A stretch of DNA of 64,000 nt from an uncultured Pseudomonadota bacterium (GTDB taxonomy: Bacteria; Pseudomonadota; Gammaproteobacteria; Steroidobacterales; Steroidobacteraceae): positions 1-64,000 of the forward strand of contig CAILZL010000033.1 of NCBI GenBank assembly GCA_903838705.1, written 5' to 3'. Position numbers and translations under genes: made by a program. This document shows, one piece after another, positions 28,115-37,996 of this stretch (positions are counted from its first letter, which is position 1; every line of letters begins with the position of its first letter). A model generated the notes under the pieces. The model was given only the letters and a program-made list of their open reading frames with translations, was not told where the DNA came from and ran no database searches.

Positions 28115-28648
28115 CCGCAGAGCTGACTTGGCGACGGCAGACCGCTCAGCGGTACGGCTTTGAGACTTGGCAAGACCTTGAATCTATCCTGAGCGCGGCT
28201 GGAGCCGCGCCGCTTGGCGGCAGGGAATGTGCCGCGCAATCCGAAGGTAGCGAGCCGATAGGGTCGCCATTGCCGGAAGTGTCAGGCAGGAAGCATCGGT
28301 TGCGTCTGGTGCCCTCACCCGATCAGGCGTTACCGCTCACCCCTGGACAACCTTCTGGCGGCAGAGGTTCAGGGTTGAACAATGGCACAGGCTTTAGCGG
28401 GAAACCGTCACGGCCTTCTCCCCTGCTCGCTGCCACATCTCCGCGCAGCGGAGATGACAGCGAAGCAGGGAGCAGCCTTCTGGAGTCGCCGGTTTCATGC
28501 GGGGTGCCTAGTAACACCCCGCATTTGTCCCCCAGAGGGGAAAAAACAGCCCAAAACAGTGCAGCACCTGACCCCTCAGAACTGCTCGACCAGCTGTTAA
28601 CCCTGCCCCTCTTCGAGGGGCACCGAGACCCCTCAGACCCCATTTTCC
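28115..28648. other. Hairpin-rich, probably non-coding tail of the dif element
   Basis: Contains four strong potential hairpins: 28193-28210 (GCGCGGC/GCCGCGC), 28421-28470 (12-bp outer stem with one bulge, plus inner 7-bp TCTCCGC/GCGGAGA), 28497-28524 (ATGCGGGGTG/CACCCCGCAT, 10 bp, loop CCTAGTAA) and 28606-28620 (CCCCTC/GAGGGG). An 11-bp direct repeat GACCCCTCAGA occurs at 28570 and 28627. A long frame is open across it but is low-complexity (Pro/Ser/Gly) and ignores the hairpins, so I doubt it is a gene. The layout recalls the intergenic region of filamentous phages, which carries replication origins and the packaging signal. Confidence 0.5.
28497..28524. repeat. Perfect 10-bp hairpin in the dif element
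   Basis: Arms ATGCGGGGTG and CACCCCGCAT with an 8-nt loop CCTAGTAA. Strong enough to fold in single-stranded DNA; a candidate origin or nicking hairpin by analogy with filamentous phages. No Rep gene is present in the element to confirm it. Confidence 0.6.
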
Positions 28649-28670
28649 AAACCCTCGCCGAGGGTTTTTT
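28649..28670 (+). terminator. Rho-independent terminator at the end of the dif element
   Basis: Stem ACCCTC/GAGGGT (extended by A-T pairs), loop GCC, then six T residues in total on the + strand. Lies just before the right dif-like site and would end element transcription before purB. Confidence 0.8.
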
Positions 28671-28671
28671 G

Positions 28672-28699
28672 CTACCGGAGTGTGTATATTATGTAATAT
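28672..28699 (+). other. Second dif-like site, right junction of the element
   Basis: Central hexamer TGTATA and XerD arm TTATGTAATAT are well preserved, but the XerC-arm position reads CTACCGGAGTG and does not resemble a XerC site. A half-degenerate attachment site of this sort is known for TLC-type satellite phage, whose attP lacks a XerC arm. It overlaps the purB upstream region. Confidence 0.6.
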
Positions 28700-28746
28700 A
28701 TGGTCTTAATCGATCAACGATGAAGCCGCTCTTCCCTGAGGTATGA

Positions 28747-30150
<1,404 letters not shown>

Positions 30151-30216
30151 TTTGCCATCGTGTTGAGGCTCTTTAGTATTGCGGAATAATCTGAAAACGT
30201 GACAGGGTAAGCAGCT

Positions 30217-30248
30217 TGGCTGAACCTTAGCCAATTAAGGTTCAGCCA
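30217..30248. repeat. Perfect 13-bp inverted repeat downstream of purB
   Basis: Arms TGGCTGAACCTTA and TAAGGTTCAGCCA with a 6-nt loop. No U-tract on either side, so not a classic intrinsic terminator; could protect the purB mRNA end or be an extragenic repeat unit. Confidence 0.65.
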
Positions 30249-30312
30249 CGTACGTGTCTGCTTCATAAATGGAGAGTTTTTCAGAGCAGCGCAAACATAA
30301 ACGAGAAACCCC

Positions 30313-30846
30313 ATGCGCCTTGAAACAGGCCAGACCATTATCACCGACACGGGCAGCCATCAGGTGCTTAGCAGCTCCCCCGTGTTGTTCACCACGCAAG
30401 CGGAAATGCGTGAGCAGTTGTTAAGCGTTACCCGTACCGCCGAACACCACCTCACGCTCTGGTCGCGTGATCTGAATTCCGGATTATTCGAAACAGCTGG
30501 CTTTCTGGATGTACTGAAGCGTTTTCTGCTGGTCCGACGCCACCCTAGAGTTAAGCTGCTGACCACACCCTTCAATGAGCATGACCGAAAACACCCCTTG
30601 CTGCTCATGGCTGAACGTTTACCGCATAGCTTCGAGGTACGTACCTGCGAAAACACCCATCTTGAATCAGCAGAGCTGCTGCTGGCCGACGAACGTGGTG
30701 TGCTGTACCGAATTCACGCCGATCGCTGGGATGGTATGGCGGATATCTATGATCCGCAGGTTGCCCGCTTTTATGGCGTACAGTTTGACAAGGCGTGGTG
30801 TGCGGCTCAGCTGCTGCCTTCGTTTGATCGGGTAATTAATCAATAG
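30313..30846 (+). CDS. Conserved hypothetical protein
   Basis: 177 residues from ATG 30313. No signal peptide or membrane segment. It has a repeated strand-helix pattern with LTLWSRDLNSGLFETAGFLDVLKRFL, VKLLTTPFNEHDRKHPLLLMAERLPHSFEVR and SAELLLADERGVLYRIHADRWDGMADIYDP. This looks like a DUF7931-type or phospholipase-D-like fold without the HKD catalytic motif, judged by eye only. Sits 22 bp before nudJ and likely shares its transcript with nudJ and mnmA. Confidence 0.6.
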   Translation: MRLETGQTIITDTGSHQVLSSSPVLFTTQAEMREQLLSVTRTAEHHLTLWSRDLNSGLFETAGFLDVLKRFLLVRRHPRVKLLTTPFNEHDRKHPLLLMAERLPHSFEVRTCENTHLESAELLLADERGVLYRIHADRWDGMADIYDPQVARFYGVQFDKAWCAAQLLPSFDRVINQ

Positions 30847-30868
30847 ACGCGGATATACTGAGGTCATC

Positions 30869-31348
30869 ATGGTGTGGAAGCCGGATGTTACTGTTGCAGC
30901 GGTTGTGGAGCGCGAAGGCCGGTTCCTGCTCATTGAAGAACATGTTGGCCAGCGTCTGGTCATCAACCAGCCCGCCGGTCATCTGGAAGCCAATGAATCC
31001 CTGCTGGAAGCTGGTATTCGCGAGACGCTGGAAGAAACTGCCTGGCATTTTGTGCCCGATGCCGTCAGTGGTATTTACCTTTGGCCGCATCCCGAACGCA
31101 ACATCACCTTCCTGCGCGTCGCTTTCGCTGGTCAGGTCACACAACATTTCCCTGAACGTCGACTTGATCATGGGATCCGTCGCACCCTCTGGCTGACCCG
31201 TAATGAGATCGTGCAACGATCCGCGCAATTACGCAGCCCGCTCGTACTGCGCTGTATTGATGATTATCTGAGCGGCGCACGTTATCCCCTTGAAATGCTC
31301 ACGCATCTGGTTGATCCAGACCGGATCATCAATTCAAAAACTGCATAA
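30869..31348 (+). CDS. nudJ: NUDIX hydrolase (NudJ-type phosphatase)
   Basis: 159 residues. NUDIX box at about residues 37-59: GHLEANESLLEAGIRETLEETAW, matching G-x5-E-x7-RE-x2-EE-x-G-U except that alanine replaces the last glycine. The N-terminus MVWKPDVTVAAVVEREGRFLLIEE and the position just before mnmA match E. coli NudJ (YmfB), a thiamin pyrophosphate/nucleotide phosphatase. Substrate is inferred from that likeness. Confidence 0.85.
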   Translation: MVWKPDVTVAAVVEREGRFLLIEEHVGQRLVINQPAGHLEANESLLEAGIRETLEETAWHFVPDAVSGIYLWPHPERNITFLRVAFAGQVTQHFPERRLDHGIRRTLWLTRNEIVQRSAQLRSPLVLRCIDDYLSGARYPLEMLTHLVDPDRIINSKTA

Positions 31349-31369
31349 AGTCGCCCGTATAATGGGCGC

Positions 31370-32473
31370 ATGACCTCCTCTGCTTCCCCGCTTGTCATCG
31401 TCGGCATGTCCGGCGGTGTAGACTCATCTGTCGCCGCGCACCTGCTGTTGCAGCAAGGCTATCGCGTCGAAGGCCTGTTCATGAGCAACTGGGAAGAAGA
31501 CGAAGACGGCTACTGCACGGCCGCTGACGACTTTCAGGATGCCCGCAAGGTGTGCAGCCAGCTGGGCATATCCCTGCACAAAGTCAGCTTTGCAAAGGAA
31601 TATCGCGATCGCGTGTTCGAGCATTTCCTGAGCGAATACCGCGCCGGTCGCACACCCAACCCTGATGTCCTCTGCAATCGTGAAATCAAGTTCGGTGTGT
31701 GCTTTGATTTCGCAAGGCGGCTAGGCGCTGATCTGTTCGCTACCGGGCACTATGCCCGTGTATTACATGAGCCTGTACCACGCTTGTTACGCGGCCTGGA
31801 CCCCGGCAAGGATCAAAGTTACTTCCTGCATGCCATGCCTGCTGCTGCGTTGGCCAGAACCCTTTTTCCTGTAGGTGAATTGCAGAAGGACGAGGTACGC
31901 CGAATTGCCAGGCAGCTGGCGTTACCTACGCACGACAAGAAGGACAGCACTGGCATCTGCTTCATCGGCGAACGTCCATTCGCGGAATTCCTCAGCAGGT
32001 ATTTGCCTGCCCAACCGGGTGAAATTCGCAGTATTGATGGGGAGTTGCTGGGTCAGCATTCCGGTCTGATGTACTACACACTCGGCCAGCGACAAGGTCT
32101 TGGCATCGGAGGTAAATCCAACCATGCCGAAGAACCCTGGTTTGTCGCCAGCAAAGACCTGCAACGCAATCAGCTTATTGTCGTGCAGGGCCACGATCAT
32201 CCAGCCATGCAACAGATTGCACTGAACCCAGTCGAGTTAAGCTGGATAGCCGGTGCACCACCAGCAGCACGTTTCACCTGTACTGCGAAATCACGCTATC
32301 GGCAAGCCGATCAACACTGCACAGTGATCATAGGTGCTAACAACACAGCAAGAGTTGAATTCGATATAACGCAACGCGCCATCACCCCGGGGCAGTATGT
32401 GGTGTTTTATGATGGTGACGTGTGTCTGGGCGGCGGTGTCATCGATTCGACGATGACTGACATTCGAGCGTGA
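31370..32473 (+). CDS. mnmA: tRNA-specific 2-thiouridylase
   Basis: Makes 2-thiouridine at position 34 of tRNA-Lys, -Glu and -Gln. 367 residues. ATP pyrophosphatase loop [15 protein letters not shown] at the N-terminus, first catalytic cysteine in [13 protein letters not shown], second in [13 protein letters not shown], and the C-terminal [24 protein letters not shown] domain. No Shine-Dalgarno: TATAAT sits only 6 nt before the ATG, so a leaderless mRNA is possible. Otherwise it is translated from the nudJ transcript. Confidence 0.97.
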   Translation: MTSSASPLVIVGMSGGVDSSVAAHLLLQQGYRVEGLFMSNWEEDEDGYCTAADDFQDARKVCSQLGISLHKVSFAKEYRDRVFEHFLSEYRAGRTPNPDVLCNREIKFGVCFDFARRLGADLFATGHYARVLHEPVPRLLRGLDPGKDQSYFLHAMPAAALARTLFPVGELQKDEVRRIARQLALPTHDKKDSTGICFIGERPFAEFLSRYLPAQPGEIRSIDGELLGQHSGLMYYTLGQRQGLGIGGKSNHAEEPWFVASKDLQRNQLIVVQGHDHPAMQQIALNPVELSWIAGAPPAARFTCTAKSRYRQADQHCTVIIGANNTARVEFDITQRAITPGQYVVFYDGDVCLGGGVIDSTMTDIRA

Positions 32474-32794
32474 AGACAATGAAGTGCAGCAAACAAACAT
32501 ATATGCACCTGCATAGCGCACAGATCGTGCATGCACTTCAAGCACCGGATCTGCGTTTCTGGTTAGCAAATTGACTGCATGCCTTGAATGGGCGTGAAAT
32601 TCACCATCATTTTGCAGGCTAAGTATTTCAACTGACTCTGGCAGTTTCTCATCAAGTTCTCTGGCACAAAGCGTGCAAGTAACTGACGCCGGTTGAGCTG
32701 CACTGCAGAATCACCAACCATCGTGATTGGATGAATGTATTGTGTGGCCGCTGGCTTGTATCTGCCTGTATCAACTTGATATCGGTGAAATAGA
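32474..32794. other. Intergenic region between mnmA and ppc
   Basis: 321 bp with no convincing gene. It holds an inverted repeat with 9-bp arms TGAAGTGCA (32480-32488) and TGCACTTCA (32532-32540), with several TGCA motifs between. A minus frame is open across it into ppc but shows no family features. The ppc promoter must lie here, but I see no clear sigma70 pair. Confidence 0.4.
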
Positions 32795-35476
32795 GTGAAC
32801 TCCCCTGCTCCATCCACGACATTATCCCAGAACGCCGATATCCGTTTTCTGGGCAAGTTGCTCGGTGATGTGATTCGTGCGTATGGAGGAGAACAGTTAT
32901 TCGAGCGCATTGAATACATACGTGCGACTTCGGTGGATCGACATCGCGGCATTGTCAATGCGCTCAACATGGACCGGGGACTGGAACGGCTGACACTGGA
33001 TGAAACGCTAGCGTTTGTTCGCGGTTTCATGCTCTTCTCAATGCTGGCTAACCTAGCTGAGGATAGACAGAAAGCCGCTGCTGGTGCAGATGAGGATATG
33101 GCATCCGCATTGAAGCGTCTGAATGCTCAGGGTATTGGTACGCAGCACATCATCACCCTGCTGGATCATTCTCTGATCGTCCCGGTGCTAACCGCTCACC
33201 CCACTGAAGTCATGCGCAAGAGCATGATTGATCATCGCAACCGGATCGCCGCACTCATGCGTGAACGTGATCTGGGTCGAAGCGAAACAGCTGATGGCGA
33301 TCTGCTGGAACCTGCAATCATCAGACAGATCGCACTGATGTGGCAGACACGCGCATTGCGGCGGGAGCGTCTATATGTCTCAGACGAGGTGGAAACTGCA
33401 CTCGCTTATCTGCGCGATGTATTTCTGCCAACTGTATCTGCACTGTATTCCCGCTGGGAAAGGACGCTGGGCCATCGGCCGAAAAGCTTTCTGAGGCTGG
33501 GCAGCTGGATCGGTGGTGATCGGGATGGCAATCCCAATGTCAGCGCTGATTCATTGCATCTGACTTTGCGCAGGTCGTCCGAAAGCCTGCTTGTCGACTA
33601 TCTGAATCAACTGCATGCACTAGGCGCGGAGTTGTCAATTTCCAGTGAACTGGCTCAGGTGACTACAGCCATATCAGATCTTGCTCAGCATAGCAGTGAC
33701 CTCAGCTCAGGACGGCAGGACGAGCCATATCGACGTGCAATTACCGGCATGTATGCACGACTCGCTGCCACTTATCAGAATATCACCGGCCATCCGCCGC
33801 CCCGCCCGGCATCAGTTACAGGTGAAGCCTATCCGAATCCTGAGGAATTCCGAAGTGATCTGGCGCAGCTGGCCTATTCACTCAAGGCACACGGCAGCGG
33901 CACACTTGCCACTGGTGGTGCGCTGGGCAGATTGATTCGTGCGGTGGAAACTTTCGGCTTCCATCTGGCAACCCTTGATCTGCGACAGAATGCAGAGGTA
34001 CACGCACGTGTTGTTGCCGAATTACTGAAAGTTGCTGGCGTGGAAGCTGACTATCCGGCCCTGGATGAAGCTTCACGGATACGCTTACTGCGCATGGAAC
34101 TGGTCAGCGCACGTTTGCTGTACAGCCCATTCGCTGACTACAGTGAAGAAACCCAATCGGAACTGGCTATCGTGCGTGCGGCCGCAGAGGCACAGTCGAT
34201 GTATGGTGAATCTGCTATCACGCATTACATCATATCAAAGTGCGAGAGCGTGTCTGATCTGCTCGAAGTGAATATCCTGCTCAAAGAAGCAGGTCTGTAT
34301 CGTAGCCATCCCATACGATCAACCATCATGGCTGTGCCATTATTCGAAACCATTGGTGATCTTGAGAACGCACCACGAATCATGAAATCCTGGCTTGATT
34401 TGCCAGAAGTCAGGTCAGTCACTCAAGCTCATGCCTATCAGGAAGTCATGGTGGGTTATTCAGACTCCAACAAGGACGGTGGCTATCTCACTTCAGTTTG
34501 GAGCCTGCATCATGCAACGCGTGCGCTGGCGCAGGTATTTTCAGCAGCAAACGTACACATGCAGATATTTCACGGGCGTGGTGGCGCGGTAGGTCGTGGT
34601 GGGGGCTCGGCTTTTGACGCGATTTGTGCGCAACCACATGGCACGCTAAAGGGGCGCATCCGCATTACTGAACAAGGCGAGGTCATTGCGGCCAAGTATG
34701 GCACTCGCGAAAGCACTATGGTCAATCTGGAAGCCATGACATCGGCAACATTGCTGGCATCACTTGAAAATCCTGAGGTTTCTCATGATGAGCATGAGCA
34801 ATCTTCAGCAACCATGAATTTGTTGTCTCAACGTGCATTCATAAACTACCGGTCGTTAGTTTACGAAACAGAAGGCTTCAATACTTTTTTCAGGCAGATG
34901 ACTCCGCTACTTGAGATTGCTGAACTCAAGATCGGCTCGCGGCCGGCATCACGTACAAAGTCAGATCGTATTGAAGATTTACGAGCCATTCCGTGGGTAT
35001 TCAGCTGGGCTCAGGCACGCGTCATGCTACCCGGCTGGTACGGTGTGGGTCATGCACTGCAGTCATTTGAAGACCAGGGCTTGTTGCGCGAAATGGTGCT
35101 GGCCTGGCCGTTCTTTCGAACCACGCTGGATAATCTGGAAATGGTACTGGCCAAATCAGATATGAGTATTGCTGCTCAATACGCCACACTGGTTACTGAT
35201 CAAAATATGTCATCACGAATCTTCGGCCAGATTCGAAGTGGCTGGCAGGCGACACATGATTGCCTGCTGTCGATCACACAGCAGGCGCGCCTGCTGGAAA
35301 ACAAACCGGCCCTGGAGACTTCAATTCGCCTGCGACTTCCTTATATCGAACCTCTGAATCTACTGCAGGTTGAATTGCTGAAACGGCATCGCGCGGGTGA
35401 GCACGACCCACGCGTACGTGAAGGAATACAATTGTCAATCAACGCCGTTGCCACTGCTTTGAGGAATAGCGGCTGA
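32795..35476 (+). CDS. ppc: Phosphoenolpyruvate carboxylase
   Basis: Anaplerotic enzyme forming oxaloacetate from phosphoenolpyruvate and bicarbonate. 893 residues from GTG 32795. Catalytic histidine in LTAHPTEVMRKS (about 136), GGDRDGNPNVSAD, GYSDSNKDGGYL with the active lysine (about 555), and the glycine loop FHGRGGAVGRGGG (about 590). The C-terminus ends ALRNSG where most enzymes end RNTG; the final glycine is kept. Complete; monocistronic. Confidence 0.97.
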   Translation: MNSPAPSTTLSQNADIRFLGKLLGDVIRAYGGEQLFERIEYIRATSVDRHRGIVNALNMDRGLERLTLDETLAFVRGFMLFSMLANLAEDRQKAAAGADEDMASALKRLNAQGIGTQHIITLLDHSLIVPVLTAHPTEVMRKSMIDHRNRIAALMRERDLGRSETADGDLLEPAIIRQIALMWQTRALRRERLYVSDEVETALAYLRDVFLPTVSALYSRWERTLGHRPKSFLRLGSWIGGDRDGNPNVSADSLHLTLRRSSESLLVDYLNQLHALGAELSISSELAQVTTAISDLAQHSSDLSSGRQDEPYRRAITGMYARLAATYQNITGHPPPRPASVTGEAYPNPEEFRSDLAQLAYSLKAHGSGTLATGGALGRLIRAVETFGFHLATLDLRQNAEVHARVVAELLKVAGVEADYPALDEASRIRLLRMELVSARLLYSPFADYSEETQSELAIVRAAAEAQSMYGESAITHYIISKCESVSDLLEVNILLKEAGLYRSHPIRSTIMAVPLFETIGDLENAPRIMKSWLDLPEVRSVTQAHAYQEVMVGYSDSNKDGGYLTSVWSLHHATRALAQVFSAANVHMQIFHGRGGAVGRGGGSAFDAICAQPHGTLKGRIRITEQGEVIAAKYGTRESTMVNLEAMTSATLLASLENPEVSHDEHEQSSATMNLLSQRAFINYRSLVYETEGFNTFFRQMTPLLEIAELKIGSRPASRTKSDRIEDLRAIPWVFSWAQARVMLPGWYGVGHALQSFEDQGLLREMVLAWPFFRTTLDNLEMVLAKSDMSIAAQYATLVTDQNMSSRIFGQIRSGWQATHDCLLSITQQARLLENKPALETSIRLRLPYIEPLNLLQVELLKRHRAGEHDPRVREGIQLSINAVATALRNSG

Positions 35477-35546
35477 GATTCATTAGAACCGAAACTTCAG
35501 TAGCCGATGGATGAACGCCCATCGGCTAGCAATACGGGGATTGAAA

Positions 35547-37151
35547 CTAATGTATAGCAATCGTTGTAGGAGAATTGCCAGCCGGCACCGAAGCAGTAGC
35601 CATTGACGTTAATGCCCCTGTTGTACTGCCAATGTTGTACTGAAGGATAGAATTGCCGCTGTTATTTGTGACATATGCATATCTTCCAGTTGGATCGATT
35701 CCGATGTCATAAGAACCTGCGCCTGACGCAACTATAGGCTGGGTCATGGCAGTTAGCGCACCACTACTGCCTATGGTGTATTGCGAAATGCTTCCTCCCA
35801 GATAATTCACAACATATGTGAACTTTCCTTTCGGATCAGTAGTGATATGAAATGGCAATGCCCCAGTCGCCACCGATGACGGACTCAAAGCTGTTAACAC
35901 ACCAGTTGAGCTATTAATACTGAACTGTGCGATCGTGTTGGTATTGCCGTTACTTACATAGGCATATTTACCGGTTGGATCAATACTAATGTAGTAAGGG
36001 GCTTCTCCGCCTGCCGAACCCGTGACAGCAGATGCAGGAGTTAATGTAGATAATGCTCCGCCGCTACCGATGCTGAACTGTGAAACGGTGTTTTTATAAA
36101 TTGGATCTATGCCGTGATTGGCTACATACACATACTTCCCGGTGGGGTCAGTACTGATACCCCACGGCCCGGTTTCTGGCGATACTGAGGCAACCGCTCC
36201 TGCTGTTAAAACCCCTCCACCGATGGTGAACAGACCAACCGAAGCGCTACTGTTGTAGCTAACGTAAGCATACTTTCCGGAAGGGTCGATACTGATGCTG
36301 TAGGGAAGCGCAGCCGTTGTAACAGCCGCCGGACTCAGCGGCGTTAATGCACCATTGCTGCCAATACTGAATTGAGCAATTGCATTCGTTGTATCACTGG
36401 TTACATAAGCATATTGTCCAGCCGGATCGATTGTTATATTGACGGGGTTTGGCGCACTGCTTGCGGTGCTGACAGTAGCAGGTGACAAGGCGGTCAACAC
36501 TCCTGAACTGTTAATGGAATATTGCGATATGGTCTGACTGCCTTTGTTTACAACGTAGGCATGCATCGTTCTGCAAACCACACTGATATTGCTGATATTT
36601 GCAGTAGCAACTGTGCCAGTGCCGTTGGTGAGGGAACAGGTTTGCCCGCCCGGTAATGTTCCAATAGTCACTGTATAGGAACTTCCTGTCAGCATCGGGA
36701 CGGTAAATGCGAAAGTTCCATCGGCGGATATTACTTTCGCATTGCCACCATTATTAAGCAGTGTAATTGTGCCGTTGAGGCCGGTTATATTGCCACCAAT
36801 GGTGTAGGCATTCGCACAGGTAATAACTACGTTGGTGACATTGCCACCGCTGATGGTGCCTGTATTGCTGCTGGGGGTGCAAATCTGCCCAGCAGGCTGA
36901 GTGCCCACCGTTACACTATAAGTATTACCTGAAAGAACGCCATTGGTGAATGTGAAAACGCCATTGGCTGAAACGGGCAATGCATTACCACTATTGTTGA
37001 GCAATGTAACTGTTCCGGTCAGCCCTGAGATGTTGCCTCCCACGGTATACGCAACAGGGGTGCTGTTGCTCCCACCATATGTATTCCCACCGCACCCTGC
37101 CAGATAGGTGGCAGAAACAAACATCAGCAAGCTGCAAACTATTTTATTCAT
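35547..37151 (-). CDS. Lipoprotein with two tandem beta domains and a YVTN-type beta-propeller
   Basis: 534 residues from ATG 37151; the open frame to 37238 lacks a signal. Signal peptide MNKIVCSLLMFVSATYLAGC with lipobox LAGC, so probably a lipid-anchored envelope protein. Two ~80-residue repeats follow, each beginning AYTxGGNIxGLxGTxTLLNN and ending in a conserved cysteine. The rest (about 195-534) is six to seven propeller blades with the unit YAYVxNxxxNxIxQFSI followed by a short GxLTxLSP stretch, as in lactonase/YVTN proteins. The residues are Ser/Thr/Asn-rich with almost no charged catalytic candidates, so binding or structural use is likelier than enzymatic. Monocistronic. Confidence 0.75.
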   Translation of the reverse strand: MNKIVCSLLMFVSATYLAGCGGNTYGGSNSTPVAYTVGGNISGLTGTVTLLNNSGNALPVSANGVFTFTNGVLSGNTYSVTVGTQPAGQICTPSSNTGTISGGNVTNVVITCANAYTIGGNITGLNGTITLLNNGGNAKVISADGTFAFTVPMLTGSSYTVTIGTLPGGQTCSLTNGTGTVATANISNISVVCRTMHAYVVNKGSQTISQYSINSSGVLTALSPATVSTASSAPNPVNITIDPAGQYAYVTSDTTNAIAQFSIGSNGALTPLSPAAVTTAALPYSISIDPSGKYAYVSYNSSASVGLFTIGGGVLTAGAVASVSPETGPWGISTDPTGKYVYVANHGIDPIYKNTVSQFSIGSGGALSTLTPASAVTGSAGGEAPYYISIDPTGKYAYVSNGNTNTIAQFSINSSTGVLTALSPSSVATGALPFHITTDPKGKFTYVVNYLGGSISQYTIGSSGALTAMTQPIVASGAGSYDIGIDPTGRYAYVTNNSGNSILQYNIGSTTGALTSMATASVPAGNSPTTIAIH

Positions 37152-37354
37152 GGTATGAAAGCCCATCGGGAGGTATCTGTCCAGAAAGCACTGGATGATT
37201 TGATTGAGGTGACTTTGCCATGTTTGTTTCGCCACCACAAATTCATGCTGATTAAGTTAAGGCGAAACAGGAGAGCTGAAGTCTATTTACAGCAGGCAAA
37301 AGGCAAAAAAATGACCATACCTGATGATCATTGCCTGTCGATTACAAGCAAAAC

Positions 37355-37711
37355 TTAGCGTCTGAGAATTTTAAGAATATCTTCAAGTTCAGTGCGTAAT
37401 TGACGCACCATTTGCTGGGTTTGTGTGGCGTCATCACGCGCCTCCTCACCTTCCAGTCGATTACGCGCACCACCAATGGTGAAGCCCTGATCGTAAAGCA
37501 GGCTGCGGATCTGCCTGATTACCAATACGTCCTGACGCTGATAGTACCTGCGATTGCCACGTCGCTTGACCGGACTTAATTGCTCGAACTCCTGCTCCCA
37601 GTACCGCAGTACATGAGGCTTGACCATGCACAAATCGCTTACCTCACCAATAGTGAAGTAACGCTTGCCAGGAATCGGTGGTAATTCGTTGTTATTCCCG
37701 GGTTCCAACAT
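37355..37711 (-). CDS. MerR-family transcriptional regulator
   Basis: 118 residues. Winged HTH at about 17-75: [23 protein letters not shown] then [21 protein letters not shown], followed by a short coiled coil; no cysteine-based metal site. This small MerR protein directly downstream of ihfA is a conserved gammaproteobacterial arrangement. Its first 20 bp overlap the ihfA end. Target genes and ligand unknown. Confidence 0.88.
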   Translation of the reverse strand: MLEPGNNNELPPIPGKRYFTIGEVSDLCMVKPHVLRYWEQEFEQLSPVKRRGNRRYYQRQDVLVIRQIRSLLYDQGFTIGGARNRLEGEEARDDATQTQQMVRQLRTELEDILKILRR

Positions 37712-37994
37712 AGGCTTCTACTCGGGCTTTGAGTTTCTGACCAGGGCGAAAAGTGACCACGCGTCGCGCACTGATCGGAATTTCTTCCCCTGTCTTTGGG
37801 TTACGTCCGGGGCGCTGATTTTTGTCGCGTAAGTCAAAGTTGCCAAAACTGGACAATTTGACCTGCTCACCATTGGACAAGGCTGTACGAATCTCTTCGA
37901 AAAAAAGATCAATCAATTCGCGGGCTTCACGCTTGTTTAACCCTAACTGGTCAAACAGGGCCTCTGCTATTTCTGCTTTAGTCAGTGCCGCCAT
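37692..37994 (-). CDS. ihfA: Integration host factor alpha subunit
   Basis: 100-residue HU/IHF-fold DNA-bending protein that pairs with Ihf[25 protein letters not shown] at the start, and the beta-arm [22 protein letters not shown] with the intercalating proline. Directly follows pheT (2-bp gap), the standard pheST-ihfA order. Confidence 0.97.
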   Translation of the reverse strand: MAALTKAEIAEALFDQLGLNKREARELIDLFFEEIRTALSNGEQVKLSSFGNFDLRDKNQRPGRNPKTGEEIPISARRVVTFRPGQKLKARVEAYVGTRE

Positions 37995-37996
37995 TG

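Larger units (their letters stand above)
27459..28699 (+). mobile_element. Mini-element integrated at dif, probably filamentous-phage (inovirus) or satellite derived
   Basis: Two dif-like sequences in direct orientation bracket about 1.2 kb. They share TGTATATTATG exactly and 14 of 17 bases over centre plus XerD arm. The interior looks more GC-rich than its flanks and holds a DUF3653-like phage gene, a small basic ORF overlapping it, and about 550 bp with several strong hairpins and a terminator. There is no integrase, fitting an element that borrows host XerCD, as CTXphi, TLC and Xanthomonas filamentous phages do. No replication, coat, assembly (Zot) or adsorption genes are present, so it is a remnant, a miniphage-like satellite, or a new minimal element. 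Confidence 0.6.

Noticed and set aside
27469-28746. A 425-codon open frame spanning the whole dif element
   Set aside because: It starts inside the dif site, runs over the DUF3653-like and small basic genes in a different frame, and is low-complexity (Ser/Pro/Gly). It looks like a side effect of GC-rich DNA; the last third might still be worth a homology search.
32563-33030. A minus-strand gene overlapping the ppc start
   Set aside because: Half of it is the shadow of ppc, and the rest has no ribosome-binding site or recognisable motifs.
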